A stretch of DNA of 64,000 nt, from NCBI GenBank assembly GCA_019916065.1, contig CM034236.1, positions 16,073,167-16,137,166 on the forward strand, given 5' to 3'. A program made the position numbers and the translations under genes. The DNA is from Vitellaria paradoxa (Eukaryota; Streptophyta; Magnoliopsida; Ericales; Sapotaceae). The notes below the pieces were generated by a model. That model did no database searches, was not told the DNA's origin, and saw only the letters and a program-made list of their open reading frames with translations. Of this stretch, positions 1-13,394 are shown piece after piece; within the stretch, counting starts at the first letter, position 1; the number at the start of each line of letters is the position of its first letter.

Positions 1-1621
1 GGAATTAGACTTAAGCAGTCATTAATTAATTAATTAATTTATATTACTGTATTTTTTGTAAATACATGTAAAAATATATATTTAAATACAAAAGTGTTAA
101 ATTACTATCTTTTCATTTTTTTTAAAAATATAGATGTATTTTGGATGATATATTTATGAATTATTAATTTTGGATAATATATTTACAATTTATATTATGA
201 ATTTAGTGAAGGTTTTTGGGTCTATTTGATAACATTTATGCTTTTTTTTTCAATTTATGCTTAATTATTTTTATTTTTAATTTTTATTTTTAGTTTTTGT
301 TTTTTCCTTCGAAATAGAAACAAAAAACAAGTTTGGTAATGTAATTTTATTTAAAGTAATTAATCTCATTTTAATAAAATATACTTCATATTAATTTAAT
401 TAATTAATTTGATAAAATATATTTAAATTAATTAATTTAATGTTACAAAATATTTTTTAATAATAATTATTTTTAATAAACGATATTAATAAATAACATT
501 AAAATGAATTTAATAAAACATGTCAATAAAATAAATTATTTTAATAATAAATTATTATTTTAATATCCATTAAAGAAATTTTTGTTTAATAAAATAAAAT
601 ATTTTAATTTTAATTTAATTTTGGCTAGATTCAAATGGATAAAATTAGAACAGGACTTTTGTATGTGTTTATCACCCAAATTATAGAAATCGTCATCATC
701 ACTTACGTTTTTACCTCTACTTTGACAAATATGTCTAATTAGAACTCAAATTAGTATTTTATCTCTATCTTATACCTATTAATGTAAAAAAAATCTTAGA
801 GAAATGAAGAGAGAGAAAGATACAGGTTAAGAGAAAAATGTTGAGTCTCACGTATTTTTTAAATAATTTTTTATATAAGATTTAAATTGTAATACATATA
901 CGAAACAAAATTTTGTACAAAACAAAATTATGGAAGCAAAATTTTCCATCCGTCAAAGAAGAAATATTCAACCATCATAATTTCTTTCTATCAAGGTTTT
1001 CTATCATCCTTCTTGTCAACCAAATGGGCCATTAGTCTTTAGCGTTGTCGTGGAAAAAACAAGAGTTAAAATTCGAATTCACATTGCACAAGAAATGAGA
1101 ATATTTTCATACACAAAATAAAGTTAGACGTAAAGAGGCATCCCATATGAGTCTCCATGCTGTGTCGTACAAAACCATTTTTTCAGAAAACCTGTATCTT
1201 GATGTCCCATCTAGAATGAATTTTCACCATGACAAACCAAGAATTTCTAGAGAGAGATTAAAGTGTTTCAATATTGAATACAACAAAGGGAACATCTCTT
1301 TCCTTCGACTTGAATTTTGATCTTCCAGCTTGCGTCATGGGAGCTACAGTTGTTTCTCTGTCCTTTTTCAATTGGAGTTTCCGAGGTTCTTTAGTTGGCT
1401 CTCTGCTGCCTCATTAGGCATCACCAAAGAAACCACATGGGGAGGGGGGACATTTCTTACATATTCCTCAGTTTCTAATCACTGGAAGAACCCATTACTT
1501 CTTGTTGTTATATGTTTCATACATTCTATTTGTTACAGAATCCCTTCCTTTTACATTCTAGTTTGGAAGGCCCCCATGTGTATAGAGCAACTTGCTATAT
1601 AATCTTATCTCAATTATTCTA
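1..1621. other. AT-rich stretch, no gene recognised
   Basis: The first 640 bases are almost only A and T, with TTAATTAA-type runs. A 90-codon frame at 1330-1602 has no recognisable motif and no coding context. Nothing else is supported. Confidence 0.6.
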
Positions 1622-2035
1622 GTTAGGCATTGGAGAGGGAAAAAAATCACATGCCGTCTCTTGTATATATCCCTTCCCTTCATTTTCTTTATGTAAGCTG
1701 CAAATAACACTACAAAAAATATAACATTAAAGGTCAATTAAACCAGTAGCAACCAGTCGAAAGCCCTCCGACACCCAAGTCAGTGTTAATTTTTTATCAT
1801 AAAAGAAGAAGAGAGTGACAGAGAAAGAGAGAGTCTCCTATTCAGAATATACCTCTTTTTTTTTTTATATCTAGTCCCCACCATATTCTTCATATCAAGA
1901 AGTGAAGATAGTGGAAGGGGAATGGTAAGAGTAGTGGAGGTTTCGTCCTCCTTAATTTTAGTAAACTAAGAATGAGGGAGTGCCACATATAATGGTGGTC
2001 CCGCAGCATAATTTTTGACCCTCCAATTAACCCCA
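1622..2035. repeat. Dispersed repeat, copy 1
   Basis: About 400 bp with clear similarity, in the same orientation, to 15177-15570. Shared blocks include GTAAGCTGCAAATAA, AAGAAGAAGAGAGTGA and GGGGAATGGT. Non-coding. Probably a fragment of an unidentified transposon or LTR. Confidence 0.7.
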
Positions 2036-2210
2036 GCTTCTCCTCTTAACTCAACCCTGAGATGAGAGTTAAAACCTAGCTAATAATAGAATAAGAAACC
2101 TCGTGCTCTTAAAGTGTACATGCCCCTTCTTAGGCTATTCAAAACTATCTAGTAATCCATTAATAGGATGAAATATTTTTCCAAACAAATGTATATACGA
2201 GGCAATGAAG

Positions 2211-4538
2211 TGAACCCACTTCTTAATTGGCAAGTAAGAAAATACAAGAAAAAATGGAAACAATCGCGTTTGATTCGAGAGCAACTCTTCTCCCAATTGA
2301 AAAATTAATCCCAAAATGAAAATTCCTTTTCCATAATTTTTTTTTCTTACAATACTCCCTATTTATAAACTCTACTACAACAATACTAACTAACTAATTT
2401 GGAATATTAGCTAACTAATTTTGGGTTTATAACTGAAATTTCTTATTCTCCTAGGTGCTAGATATCTCAAGCAAACACAAAGAGTAAATAGAGAAGGACA
2501 AATATAAAGCAAGAAAACCTACGTAGGGAAATTTCTTGAAACTTTCACTAAAAATCAAGTATTGGTTACAAACTCAAAACTCTCGACAAATCAACTCCTC
2601 AATTCTATACTCTGTTGATGTTTGCTTGAACTTTCAATGCTCCAACTCATTTAGTGAAAGTCCTTCGACTCCTCGAAGGCATAATACAGACTTCTCAATA
2701 ACTTTGTTGAATCCTTGGCTATCATGAATCTGAAATCCTTCGGATCACACACAAAAAATCTTAGCTGAGTGATTGAGAGAATTTTTAAAATAGTTTTGCT
2801 CCTTATTGAATGAATATTTTCTCCTATTGAAACCCTAAAGATATCCAATGAATGTATCATCAACCATGGGATGATTAGGGCTTTTGATCATAACTTAGAA
2901 AGCAAAATTATTCACCTCGCAGGAAGTTCACTCCCGTGGCCTTCCTTGGGGATCTTGCGAATTAGTACAGCCTTCCCTCATGCCCAATCCTCAGATTTTA
3001 GTCCTCGGTATTATCCTACGAACACCCGCAGCCTTCCAGCAGCCATCCTGCATAATTTTGATTCTGGTTTTGTTTAGCTTGTTTCAAACTTACAAGGCTA
3101 TCCAACTATTTTCCTGAGGCATTTATACTTTTACCTAACTCAAGATTATAGTGCCTTAGCCTACATTAAGTCTAAAAGTTACAGGATACTTTATTTGATC
3201 ATGTATTTGCCAATTTACAATATAATTCCTAACAGTAACAGCTCCTACACTTTTAAAAATTGACATTGTCCTTAAGGTCAAAGTACAATTACTGTGGTGT
3301 TGCAATGTAAGAAAACTTTTTTTTTTGTTTGCCTTTAAAAGAAAAAGAGAAGTGACAACACAAGGAAAAAAATAAAAATAACAAGTCACTATTGGCCCTT
3401 CACTTGGACCGTTGATGATGAAGTACCTATGTGGCCTAAAACTAAGACTATGGGAATTTGTCCACAAACTCCAAGATCTTTTTCCATGTCTTCGAATACC
3501 ATCTCACTTAGGGTTTCTAAGAACAAAAATTAGCAACCAGAACTCTCTATGTCGACTTCATCATCCGTCTCCACCACTACTCTGGCAGATTTCATTGCTG
3601 TCTCCTCCACTCTTTCTCAAGAATTTCTTGATGGACACCTCTCAGATTGAAAATCATGGATATATCATTGGCAAGGGCAATACAGATTGTATCCTTTATT
3701 TTCTTTCCCTTAATCAAGATAGTGTCCCCGCTAAAAAGCTACGACTTTTCTTTATTCTTCTTCTTGAATAGAATCGACGATGGGGTCTCCAAGCTTTTCC
3801 CTACTGCAAACTTTACAATCTGTGAACTATTTGTAATATCAATTAGCATTGATCTCGCTTATTACTGCATCCCATATTGTGACTTGGATATAAAAAAAAA
3901 AAACCTTTTCAGAGTCTTTGTCTTCCCCTTCTATAGTCTCTGGTGGATTAAGAATGGATCGAGTCAATTCATTTTCTTATTTTTGGAATGACCTTGCTAC
4001 CATTCCTTCTCCCTGCTTCTTCTGAATTGTTACAGTATTATTTTATTGATTTTCGTTGATAATTTTTGGTATTTGAGGCATAGAATCCCCAGTTTGCTCA
4101 TCCTTTTCTTAATTTCTTTTAATTGCTTCAATGTTGGATTGAACATGTTGAAATAAAACATTTAATCTATCATTTGCAGCTTCCATCTTCTTTATTAGTT
4201 GTTTGAAATTGTGAATTGATTTCTTGGTTTTGCTGCATTTGCATATCTACTTCTACCATTTGGATCAAATTGCTCTGACACCAATTAAAATGAACCCACT
4301 TCTTGATTGGCAATTAAGAAAATACAAGAGAAAATGAAAACAAATGAGTTTGATTCGAGAGCAACTCTTCTCTCCCAATTGAGAAATTAATCTCAAAATG
4401 AAAATACTTTTTTCCATGATATTTTTTTTTCTTATAATACTCCCTATTTATAAGCTCTATTACAATAATACTAACTAACTAATTAATCCTAACTAACTAA
4501 TTTAGAATACTAGGTGACTAATTTTGGGTTCATAAGTA
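2211..4538 (-). mobile_element. Short non-autonomous LTR retrotransposon carrying a nested solo LTR
   Basis: The 5' LTR (minus) is 4538-4291 and the 3' LTR is the matching 2433-2211. A primer-binding site TGGTGTCAGAGC (complementary to initiator tRNA-Met) lies at 4283-4272, right after the 5' LTR. Five-base flanks are TGAAG and TGAAA, close to a target duplication. The LTRs are only about 250 bp and the interior about 1 kb, with no intact gag or pol, so it is a non-autonomous or deleted copy. A Ty1-copia LTR (2434-3234) is inserted near the edge of its 3' LTR. Confidence 0.75.
2434..3234 (-). mobile_element. Solo LTR of a Ty1-copia element
   Basis: About 800 bp, closely matching 11185-11987 from end to end. 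On the minus strand it starts TGTTAGGAATTATATTG and ends in CA. Flanks ATAAC and GTAAC are a near-perfect 5-bp duplication. No internal sequence accompanies it, which points to LTR-LTR recombination after insertion into the older element around it. Confidence 0.75.
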
Positions 4539-4905
4539 TGAAACGATTTAGTAATTCTGTGCTATTAGATATGAAAACAATTAGAGATTAAGTGAGCTGA
4601 AGTATGGAGATACTTAGCAATTTTAGAGTCTCGAGTTAGTTGACTATTAAGCAAGTGCCAGAACATAAAGGCAAATGTGCCAAGTATATGAAGCTTGATT
4701 GAGCCAAACAAATAAATATTCTAAATATATGAATTTTGATTGAGTCAAGTAAGAAAATATGTTAATAAATGAGCCAAGCCAGAGTGCCAAAGCATAATAT
4801 CTGAGCCAAGGTCCCAGAGTACACAAGGCAATCAATTCTGCCCAACTCGAGTAGGTTAAGTGGCTAAGCTATGGTTCTAGTAAGTAGAGACCAGGTAATC
4901 ATGCG

Positions 4906-5037
4906 GGAGTAATGTTCGTGCACTACCTAGCAGGTGGGCCCACCTCATTAGTGGTGAATGAAGGTTCCCTAGGAGTAATGTTTGTGCACTACCCAGCTGG
5001 TGGGCCCACCTCCTTAGTGATAAATGCAGACTCCCGT
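4906..5037. repeat. 66-bp tandem duplication
   Basis: Units 4906-4971 and 4972-5037 share GGAGTAATGTT and the palindrome GGTGGGCCCACC. A further scrap of the unit (AGTGGTGAATGCAGGCCCC) appears near 5490. No gene is nearby. Confidence 0.85.
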
Positions 5038-7590
5038 ATAGAAGATAGAAAATTTTCTAGAGATTAGCTGTTGCTTGTAAGTTTAGCCATATTTGAGCAT
5101 TGAATTGAGAGAAATGATATAAAGTCTTCAGGAAATCAGTTGTTGCTTGCCAATTTAGTAATAGTTGAGTATTGTAAAGATAAAACTTCAAATGGTCATA
5201 ATTTTGCACTTGGGTGTCTGATTTGAAACGATTAGAATTCTGAAATAGTATCGTCTTCATGTAGTTTTTAGACTTTTCTCCCCAGATAAGCCTAGCTAGA
5301 GATGTATAGAGGTGCTCTGTTTAATAGAGAGATGTTCAGCCAAACATAGAGTTGCTCGGGCATAGATAGAGCACTGCTGGGAAATGGTGTTGATCTGCTA
5401 AACTAGAGAACTGATTAGCCAAAGGAAATGATCTGCTGAATCAAGAGAGGTTGGTCCACTTTATAGGAATACTAATCAACCCAATTCGTCAGTGGTGAAT
5501 GCAGGCCCCTATGTTCCTTTTTGAGTGGTGAGAAAAAGGTTGCTTAAAAGCTTTAAACTATTGCTTGATTATGTCATGGTCTGACAATCTTAGATAGTGG
5601 TGGTCAAACAATCTCGGTAGGTTTTGCTCACTTTTATTGCTGGTCGAGAACATCAATAGCTCTGGAATAACTTTGTGATTAAAACAACTGCCTCTGCTAA
5701 TCAATCATATTATGTAATTGAAGTAAGAAAGCTTTTGTTACATATCTCACTGTAGTAATTTAGCTGTTATTGTAAACTTAATTGCTTTAGCAAGTATCTA
5801 GATTGTGATTAAAACTGTAGTTGTGGTTGTGATCTGGTTTGGCATTTAAGTTGCAATATTCAGTTGGGTTTGTTAGAGTTTGATGATGTGTTTAATATAG
5901 CTAAATGGTGTTAAATGGCAAATTTCTCAATTTGTTGTATGGTTATAGTCAGACTCTTGGTCATGCTACGGAACTGAGATGCTGCTTGGCAAGTGGTGTT
6001 TTGTTTAATAGAAGTGCTGCTCATCAAGTTGTGTTTGGTTCTATAGAAGTACTACTTGGGTTACGTGATGAAACAAGTATCAAATTGCTTTATCTCATTA
6101 TATCATTATACTACTCAATTATGTTCATATATATAGCTCATGAAACTGAGCAGACATGTAGATGATCTTAATAAACGTAGTTCTTGACATATGGGGAAGT
6201 CCGTGACATGCTGTAGCTCGGGAGTTAGTGGCTAAATGAACTTATGAACAGAATATTGATAAAAACTCCAATATTAATTGCTGTATTTTAGCTTGATAAC
6301 ATCTAATTATAGTATGATGATTCAAATAAATTCTTGAAATGCCACACCGAACAAATTTGTGTCAAATGAATTATTGGGCATTTTTTTAACTTCATTTAGT
6401 ACATAGATTACCTAGTTGTCTTGATCACCTTGTATTGCCTGCTTCTTTGTCAAATTCACTTGGTTGGAATTATATAATTGGTTGCCGGTATTGATCTTAT
6501 TCATTGTAGTGGTCTATTCGACTAATTGAATCCAATTGCTTAGCCATTAATAATTCTCATCTTGGGTTCTTATTCGGTGTTATTGTAAATTCAATTGAAT
6601 TGCTGCTCTATCATGCCAAACTTTGAGTGCAACGATCAATGCTCGAAACAGTAGATGATGTGTGCCGATCATCTATTCATAGTTCTTTAATATTGCTCAG
6701 CCGTTTAGTGATTAAGTATCGATACAGGTTTCTATTCGGGTTATACTTTGGACTTATACCTGTCTTATATTGTTTATATGATGATTTTATTTTTAATATA
6801 AAAGGCTTGGACAATTCTCACATTGTAAACTAATTTTTAAGATGAGTCAGGTTGATAGTTTTTTCAACAACTGGATGTACATAGCACGTAATATTTTTTC
6901 TCTAGCTTCTTTCGCATGAGGGGGCTGCGAGCTATGCTCCTCTTTGTTCTTTCCACGTGAGTGCTACGAGTGAAGTCAGAATATAAAATCTTTTTTGTCT
7001 TTCTTTCATTCTTAGCAGTCTCTTATCAATAGGCGATATTAAGCCTCGCCTCGCATCACTCTGACATTTGCGTGTGAGAGAGGCTGTGAGCAGCAACGGA
7101 GCTAGGATTAAAATGGGGGGTCAAAAATAGAGAGAGAAATTTATGGATTAATTATAGAATCATCAATTTTGGCTTTTAACTAATTTTTCTTTTCTTATTA
7201 TACGGTGTTTGAATCCTCAAAAAAAAAAATCTAATTTTTACAAATTTAAAAAAAATTTTTCAATCAAATTTTATCAAGCATAATTTTTACACCAACTTTA
7301 ATTTTTTTGTTTTTGGGCAAACCTAATGCCACATAAAAGTATCAACATAAAGTTACAAAAACTTAGAAACTGAAAAGTTTTTATTTTTTATTTGTTTTGT
7401 TTCTGTTTTATTATTTTATTTTTAAATTAATACTCAAGAATATTTAGGAATGGGGTTAAGGGTTTGGAGGAGGATGTAGTGTTTCTTACACTGTGAAGTG
7501 TGAAAGATAAAAAGTCCAGGTTGTCTATACATCATTAGATGGTCCTTATTTAATCTGAGTAAAATTAAAATTATTTGATCCAATTTAATA

Positions 7591-7756
7591 GTTCATATTT
7601 TGAGAAAAATCAAGACCTTTGATTTTCACACTTTAGCTATTGTATTGCAAAAAGCACTACAGCCCCTTCAATCGTTCAAATTTTGAGAAAAATCAAGACC
7701 TTTGATTTTCACACTTTAGCTATTGTATTGCAAAAAGCACTGCAGCACCTTCAAAC
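7591..7756. repeat. 83-bp tandem duplication
   Basis: Two nearly identical units (7591-7673 and 7674-7756) containing AAAAATCAAGACCTTTGATT. Non-coding. Confidence 0.9.
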
Positions 7757-7975
7757 GAGGGCTAAACTTTTATTTACGAGATAGAAAAATTAGATATACA
7801 TGTCCTAAGTAAATAGATAGAAAAAACAAACAAAAAACAAAATGAATGAATGAATAAATAAATAAAACACAAATCATTAAATTACTTTGTTCTAAGTTAA
7901 TAATAGCAAATTATCATTTAAGAAGGGGCCATTATTATAGAAAAAATTTTAAGAGTTAAAATATTTATACTTATA

Positions 7976-9254
7976 TCTATACTATTATACCGTAAACTCA
8001 TAGGTTTGGTGAAACTCCTTATTTGGTAGACTTTTTTTTTTTTTTGGTGAAGCTTTTTTTTTTCCATAATATCCTTTAATTTTCTATAACTGCCTACATT
8101 TCAATAGAATTAAAAAGTAATTTATTTATAGATTCCATATAATTAAGTAATTTCATCTATTGATTTTTTTTTATTTTCCTTAAATGCCTTTTAACAAGGA
8201 AACCTTTTTACAAAGAGAAAAATTTCAAATACAAATTTCATTATCAGCAGATTACAAGACTCTATTTAAACTCACTATCAATCACTCGCATAAATTCTTT
8301 CGTCACTCCTGCTCAATTCACTCAACTAATTCTACAAGTAGGCTTTTTATTTCACACAGAAAATAAAAAAAGAATACAAAGAAAAATAAGAGAGAGACTT
8401 GTAAGTTCACAAAGGAAAAAAAATATTTTTCTCACAAGACTTTATAATACGCTCCTTTAATTCCTATTGTACATAAGGCTTAGGTGCATATATGTAGATT
8501 TACAAAATCCTATTCCAATTAGAACTTAAATACATAAACAAAATTTCTAAACAAAAATAGTTACTCAAAATAATAGATTTCCTAAATTGAAATAATATCT
8601 TCAAGATAACAAATTTTCTAAACGGAAATGAATCTTTCAATTAATACATAAGTCGAACTATCGGACTCCCATTGGCCAGGCTACGAGATCTACTAAAATC
8701 CGTTCTGGGGTAGAAATTAACGTGGACAAATCCTCGCGCAACTTGAAGACTCCCAGCGCCAATGCGGCAAAGCCACACACTCCTCGCATGCTACCTGTGA
8801 TGTGTACTAGAATTTCTCACATTTTGTACGACTGAGTCCTAGTCAATGTAAGATTTTGCTTTGACTTGGATTGCAATTTGCCACTTTTTGGTAACTTGTA
8901 GATATCTTGAATTTGGGGTAGGTACTTTCCTTTTCAAATTAAGAAACATGCAAATTTATCATATTTAATTTAATATTTTGTATGAATTTGTCATTATAAA
9001 ACTTTACAACTTTAACTAGTTATTTACTGCTTGGATCACATTTATTAACTTCCTTAAAATTAACAAATTAATTAATGATACACACATAGTTTTAAAATAA
9101 AAATTCACGTGTAACGCATGTGTAATAGCATATAGAACATATATAAAAATAAAAATTAATAGAAAATTTGAGTGAATATTCATAATTGTAAAATTAAAAT
9201 ATTTTTATTAATTATTAAGATAAAAAAATTCACACGCATCGCATGTACACCGGT
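7976..9254. mobile_element. Helitron-like sequence, copy A
   Basis: Begins TCTATACTATTATACCG after an A, similar to Helitron 5' ends. Its other end carries a short palindrome ACACCGGTGT followed by TTTTAG. There are no inverted terminal repeats and no target duplication, as expected for a Helitron. Non-coding; a poly-T run and AT-rich DNA fill the interior. Boundaries and family need a structural search. Confidence 0.4.
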
Positions 9255-9858
9255 GTTTTAGTATTATAGGATAAAACCATAAGTTTGGTGAAACTTTTTT
9301 TTGGTGGACGTTTTTTTTTTTTTTTTGGCGGGGGGAGGGGGTGAGCCTTTATTTATTTTTCTTCTATTTATGACCCTTTACCATCAATAACTACTCACAA
9401 CTTGAAAGTGATTTTTTCCATTAATGACCCTTTATTAGGAATAATGACTTATAATTTGAAAGTGGTGGATAAGTAATTTTTTAACTTTTATAACTTATTT
9501 AAATAATTTTACCCTTTTATTTTTTTTTCCCCTAAAAATCCTTTAACCACTAACTACTCTTAAAATATTCTTTTATTTTATCTAAATGTCCCTTAATTAC
9601 TTACAATCAACTTAAATACCTTTAAATAACAATCTACTTACAGTTACACACATAGTTTTAAAATAAAAATTTACATGCATCACGTGTGCGCGGGCATAAA
9701 ATTAAGTAAAATAAAATAAAAATAAAAATTCCCACACATTGTTTTAATAGATTAATTAAAAATTAATAAAAAAATTAAATAAATTTACAAAACTAAAATA
9801 TTTTTATTAATTATTAAGACAAAAAAATCATACACATCGTGTGTGTACCGAAGTCTAA
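9255..9858. mobile_element. Helitron-like sequence, copy B (head to tail with A)
   Basis: Starts TATTATAGGATAAAACCATAA, then TTTGGTGAAAC, as copy A does. It repeats the ACACATAGTTTTAAAATAAA block and ends in a GTGTGTACCGAAGTCTAA terminus followed by T. It is about half as long as copy A. The shared ends in tandem suggest adjacent related insertions. Confidence 0.4.
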
Positions 9859-11184
9859 TATTTTTTTTTAATGGGTAACAGCGAAGTCTAATATTACATA
9901 AATTGGACATCTTCTAAATCTCGGAAGGCCATGGCTTTGTCCCCGGCTATGAGCAAAAATTCCAGTCCCGTATCACCCACACGTTGGCTTTACTGTCCAT
10001 CAGGAATGGACGGGGGCCAGTCTTAATATTATCTTAATAACCATTAGAGTGAGCCTAAAAGTATCGAGGTTGCGTTTTAAATACCAAATCCGTCCACTTA
10101 AATTAATTTTTTTAAATAATATTTCAAATAAAAATATATTTAATAATATTAACATAATTATTTGTTATAAAAAAATATATAAAATAATATATAAGATACA
10201 TAAAATATTTTTTAATTTTGTTAATTAATTGTGTTCGACGTCTTCTTTCTTTAGTCTAATTAACAACTATATATTTAGATGTCGGATACAGATATATTAC
10301 TATATTATTATGCATATATATATGTATACTATAGTACTAAAATCATATAATTTCTCTCTTCTCATTTCATTCATCCTCATTTTACGTGGCATATCTTTTT
10401 ATTCTCCATTTCTCTTCCCTTTTTTTTTTTTATAGAATTTTGATTTTGTTTTTGAAATAAATTTCTCTCTCCTCGCTCCACACAGTACTCTTCTCCATCA
10501 CCTAGAATGAATAATAATAAAAGTTTCATTAAATCTCTACTCTCTTTCTCTACCCAGTTCTCCCACCCATCACCTGGAATAAATAATAATAAAAGTTTCA
10601 TTAAATTTCTCCTTTCTCTTTACACAGTACTTTCGTCCATTACTTGAAATGAATAATAATAAAAGTTTTATTAAAAGGGAGTTACAAAAAAAATCAAAAT
10701 TCAAAAAATGAAACTCAACAGTCATTTTTTCTCCAAATTCCTCTCTCTCTACACAATACTCCCACTCATCACCTAGAAAACTTTTGAAGACTTTTGGGTT
10801 CACATTATTAGTCATTTTTTCTCCAATTTCCTCTCTCTCTCTCCCTCTCTCTCCACACCCATCACCTAAAAAACTTTTCAGTTCTCCTCTTTTGTGTATG
10901 TTTCTCCAATTTCCTCTCTAGATATTAAGAAATTTATAGATATGTTATTACATATATATATAACCGCATGTAAATTTTGTAGCTTTTTTGTTTTAATTTT
11001 TTTTATTAAAACTGGGATCCAAGTTTTTGTCAAGAATGAAGTGAAACAAAAAACAGAGTATATTCTGACTGCTGCTTCTATCTCTTACCTTTGTAATTCA
11101 GGTGATAGGTCTTGTTCATCTCTCAATTTCCTCATCCCCACTTCTGAATTTTTTTCCCTTAATTATATATCATTTGTTTGTTTG
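9859..11184. other. No gene; simple and tandem repeats
   Basis: A 13-bp direct repeat GAAGTCTAATATT (9850 and 9881) is followed by AT-rich DNA and the tandem block described at 10490-10678. Frames up to 97 codons are low-complexity. Confidence 0.55.
10490..10678. repeat. ~70-bp tandem repeat, three units
   Basis: Three diverged units with GAATGAATAATAATAAAAGT and CTTTCTCT blocks. Related pyrimidine-rich blocks (TCTCCAATTTCCTCTCTCTC) continue to 10920. The open frames on both strands here follow from the repeat and are not genes. Confidence 0.75.
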
Positions 11185-11987
11185 TAAAATTTCATATTCT
11201 CCTAGGTGCTAGACATCCCAAACAAACATAAAGAGTAAATAGAGGACAAATATAAAGCAAGGAAACCCATCCAAGGAAATTCCTTGAAACTTTCACTAAA
11301 AATCAAGCGTTTGTTACAAACTCAAAACTCTCGATTGATTGACTCCTTGACTCTATATTCTATTGACGTTTGCTTGAGTCCTCAATGCACCAACTCTTTC
11401 AGCGAAAGCCTTTTTACTCCTCGAAGGCACAATATTGACTCCTTAGTAGCTTTGTTGAATCCTTGGCATGCAAAATCCTCGGTTATCACGAATCCATAAT
11501 CCTTTGGATCACACACAGAAAATCTTAGCTAAGTGATTGAGAGAATCTTTGAAACAATTTTGCTCCTTATTGAATGTATATTCTCTCCGCATGGACCTTA
11601 GATACGTCTAGTGTTTATATATGTCAAAATCTGCGACGTATAGGATTCAAAAATAGAAGCTCAGAAAGATGAAAATTCTATTTCGCGGGAACCTCATACA
11701 GCCCTTCCTGCAGCTCAGAGCGGCCGTCCCGCACGACCAATCTTCAAATCTTGGCTCTCGGTATTTTCCCACAAGTAACCACTATCTTCCAGCGATCTTC
11801 CTACGTTTTTGATATTTTGACTCTGTTAAGCTTGTATCAGACTTCCTAGGTTATCCAACTACTTTCCTGAGACCTTTATACTTCTACCTAACTCAAGACT
11901 GCAATGCTTTATCCTACACTAAGTCTTAGAATTACAACACACTTTGTTTGATCATGAATTTTTCAATTTACAATATAATTCCTAACA
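11185..11987 (-). mobile_element. 3' LTR of a Ty1-copia element
   Basis: An 803-bp copy of the LTR seen at 2434-3234. On the minus strand it is immediately preceded by GCCAAAGGGGGAGAT, a clear polypurine tract, which marks it as a 3' LTR and places the element body at higher coordinates. Confidence 0.8.
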
Positions 11988-12480
11988 ATCTCCCCCTTTG
12001 GCAATTCCATATCCAAGTTCAATGAATGAAATTTCAAAAGAAATCAACATAAATTAAGGTCTCAGTAAACGCTGTTAATAATTAATATACTCTAATTTTT
12101 AAGCTTGTTTGGTGCAAACTTAAATGAAATAATCAAGACATCGTGTGGAATAAATAAATAACTTAAAAAAATATTAAATGAAACATTAACAGAAAAATTG
12201 AAACAAAACATTTACTATTGTCCCTTTCAATTAACTTACTCCTCTTCAACCACTCTCCCCATTAACTATTCTCCCCCCTTTTTGACATGAATTGACAAAA
12301 AAATAAGGTATGATGTGTAATATTGATTAATTCATTCTAAGTTCTATTTCTTTAAACACAAAAATAAATAGTTTCAAATTTTTGGCTATGCATAAATAAC
12401 AATAAATAAAAACTCCAAGAGTCACCTTATTATTTATGTGATAGGTTGTCCACACATGTCATACCAATTGTCAAATACTT

Positions 12481-12537
12481 GTGCAGCGGGTGAAAGGAAG
12501 TTTAAGTGCAGCGGGTGAAAAGAAGTTTAAGTGCAGC
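12481..12537. repeat. 25-bp tandem repeat
   Basis: GTGCAGCGGGTGAAA-type units repeat twice with a partial third, inside the Ty1-copia remnant. Confidence 0.85.
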
Positions 12538-13394
12538 ATGATTAATACTTTTAGCATACTCGCATGAATTTTAAAATGCTCTTTTTGGACTATGAATTGA
12601 ATAGATAAAATATCCACTTGTGCTTTTCGACTTATTTTTCCTCAATTCATTATTTTTCAACTATACACTACGTTTTTCAATTTACTTCTACCAAGTTGTT
12701 TAATTTTTTCTTTTTCAAATTTTCTTACTTTACTTGGCAGTTTTCACACACTTATGGGTAGGTAGCCATTTTCCTGTATCGTCGAACCTGGGGGTGGTTA
12801 TTTTGATAATCTGCACGTCAATGGGCTAGCTGCACTCTATTCTATTGGTAGCTCTTTCTAAGTGATTCTACTTAAAAGAGTTCAAGAGTAACTAATAGTC
12901 CAAAAAAGAGAATTTATAAAATAATTGAGTAGTAGGAAAGATTTCTCATGATGTACTAGAGTTCATGCAATTACAATTGGCACACCACTACCATGACACA
13001 GAACAACAAAACATAGGATTCAGGTTCATCAAGCAATTCAAATTCATGACCATTATGTAGATCAACAATTTTAATCACATGATTTTGAAGTATAAATAAA
13101 GTAATAGACCATACAAGAGTATCACAAAAAAAAAAAAAACATTGTACCAAAAATATTTATTTTTATTTTTTAAAAAAATTAAAAAAATAATTTATATGAT
13201 TTTATATAACTAGAAAATAATATAACAATGACGCTTAGCCTAGTTATAAAAAGAAAAGAAAATTGCCTCTACATATCTAGGCTCACCCCGTCAACATCCT
13301 TAGGGGTGTGGATGATATAGGTCACTTTTCCTTAGCCAAACAGTTTTTATTTTTGCAAAAAACATTTTAAGTCTTAGAGTTGCTGGGTTTTGGA

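Larger units (their letters stand above)
4539..7975. other. Unidentified repetitive stretch
   Basis: Contains two tandem duplications and mid-GC text such as GCAACGGAGCTAGGATTAAAA near 7095, a phrase often seen near plant transposons. Short frames (for example 5905-6165) show no known domain. Probably an old retrotransposon, but no LTR pair or primer site was found. Confidence 0.4.

Noticed and set aside
1330..1602. 90-codon plus-strand frame
   Set aside because: No motif, no splice context and hydrophobic low-information composition in repeat-rich DNA.
3412..3991. Two overlapping plus-strand frames of 114-119 codons
   Set aside because: They are antisense to the internal part of the LTR element at 2211-4538 and have no recognisable domain.
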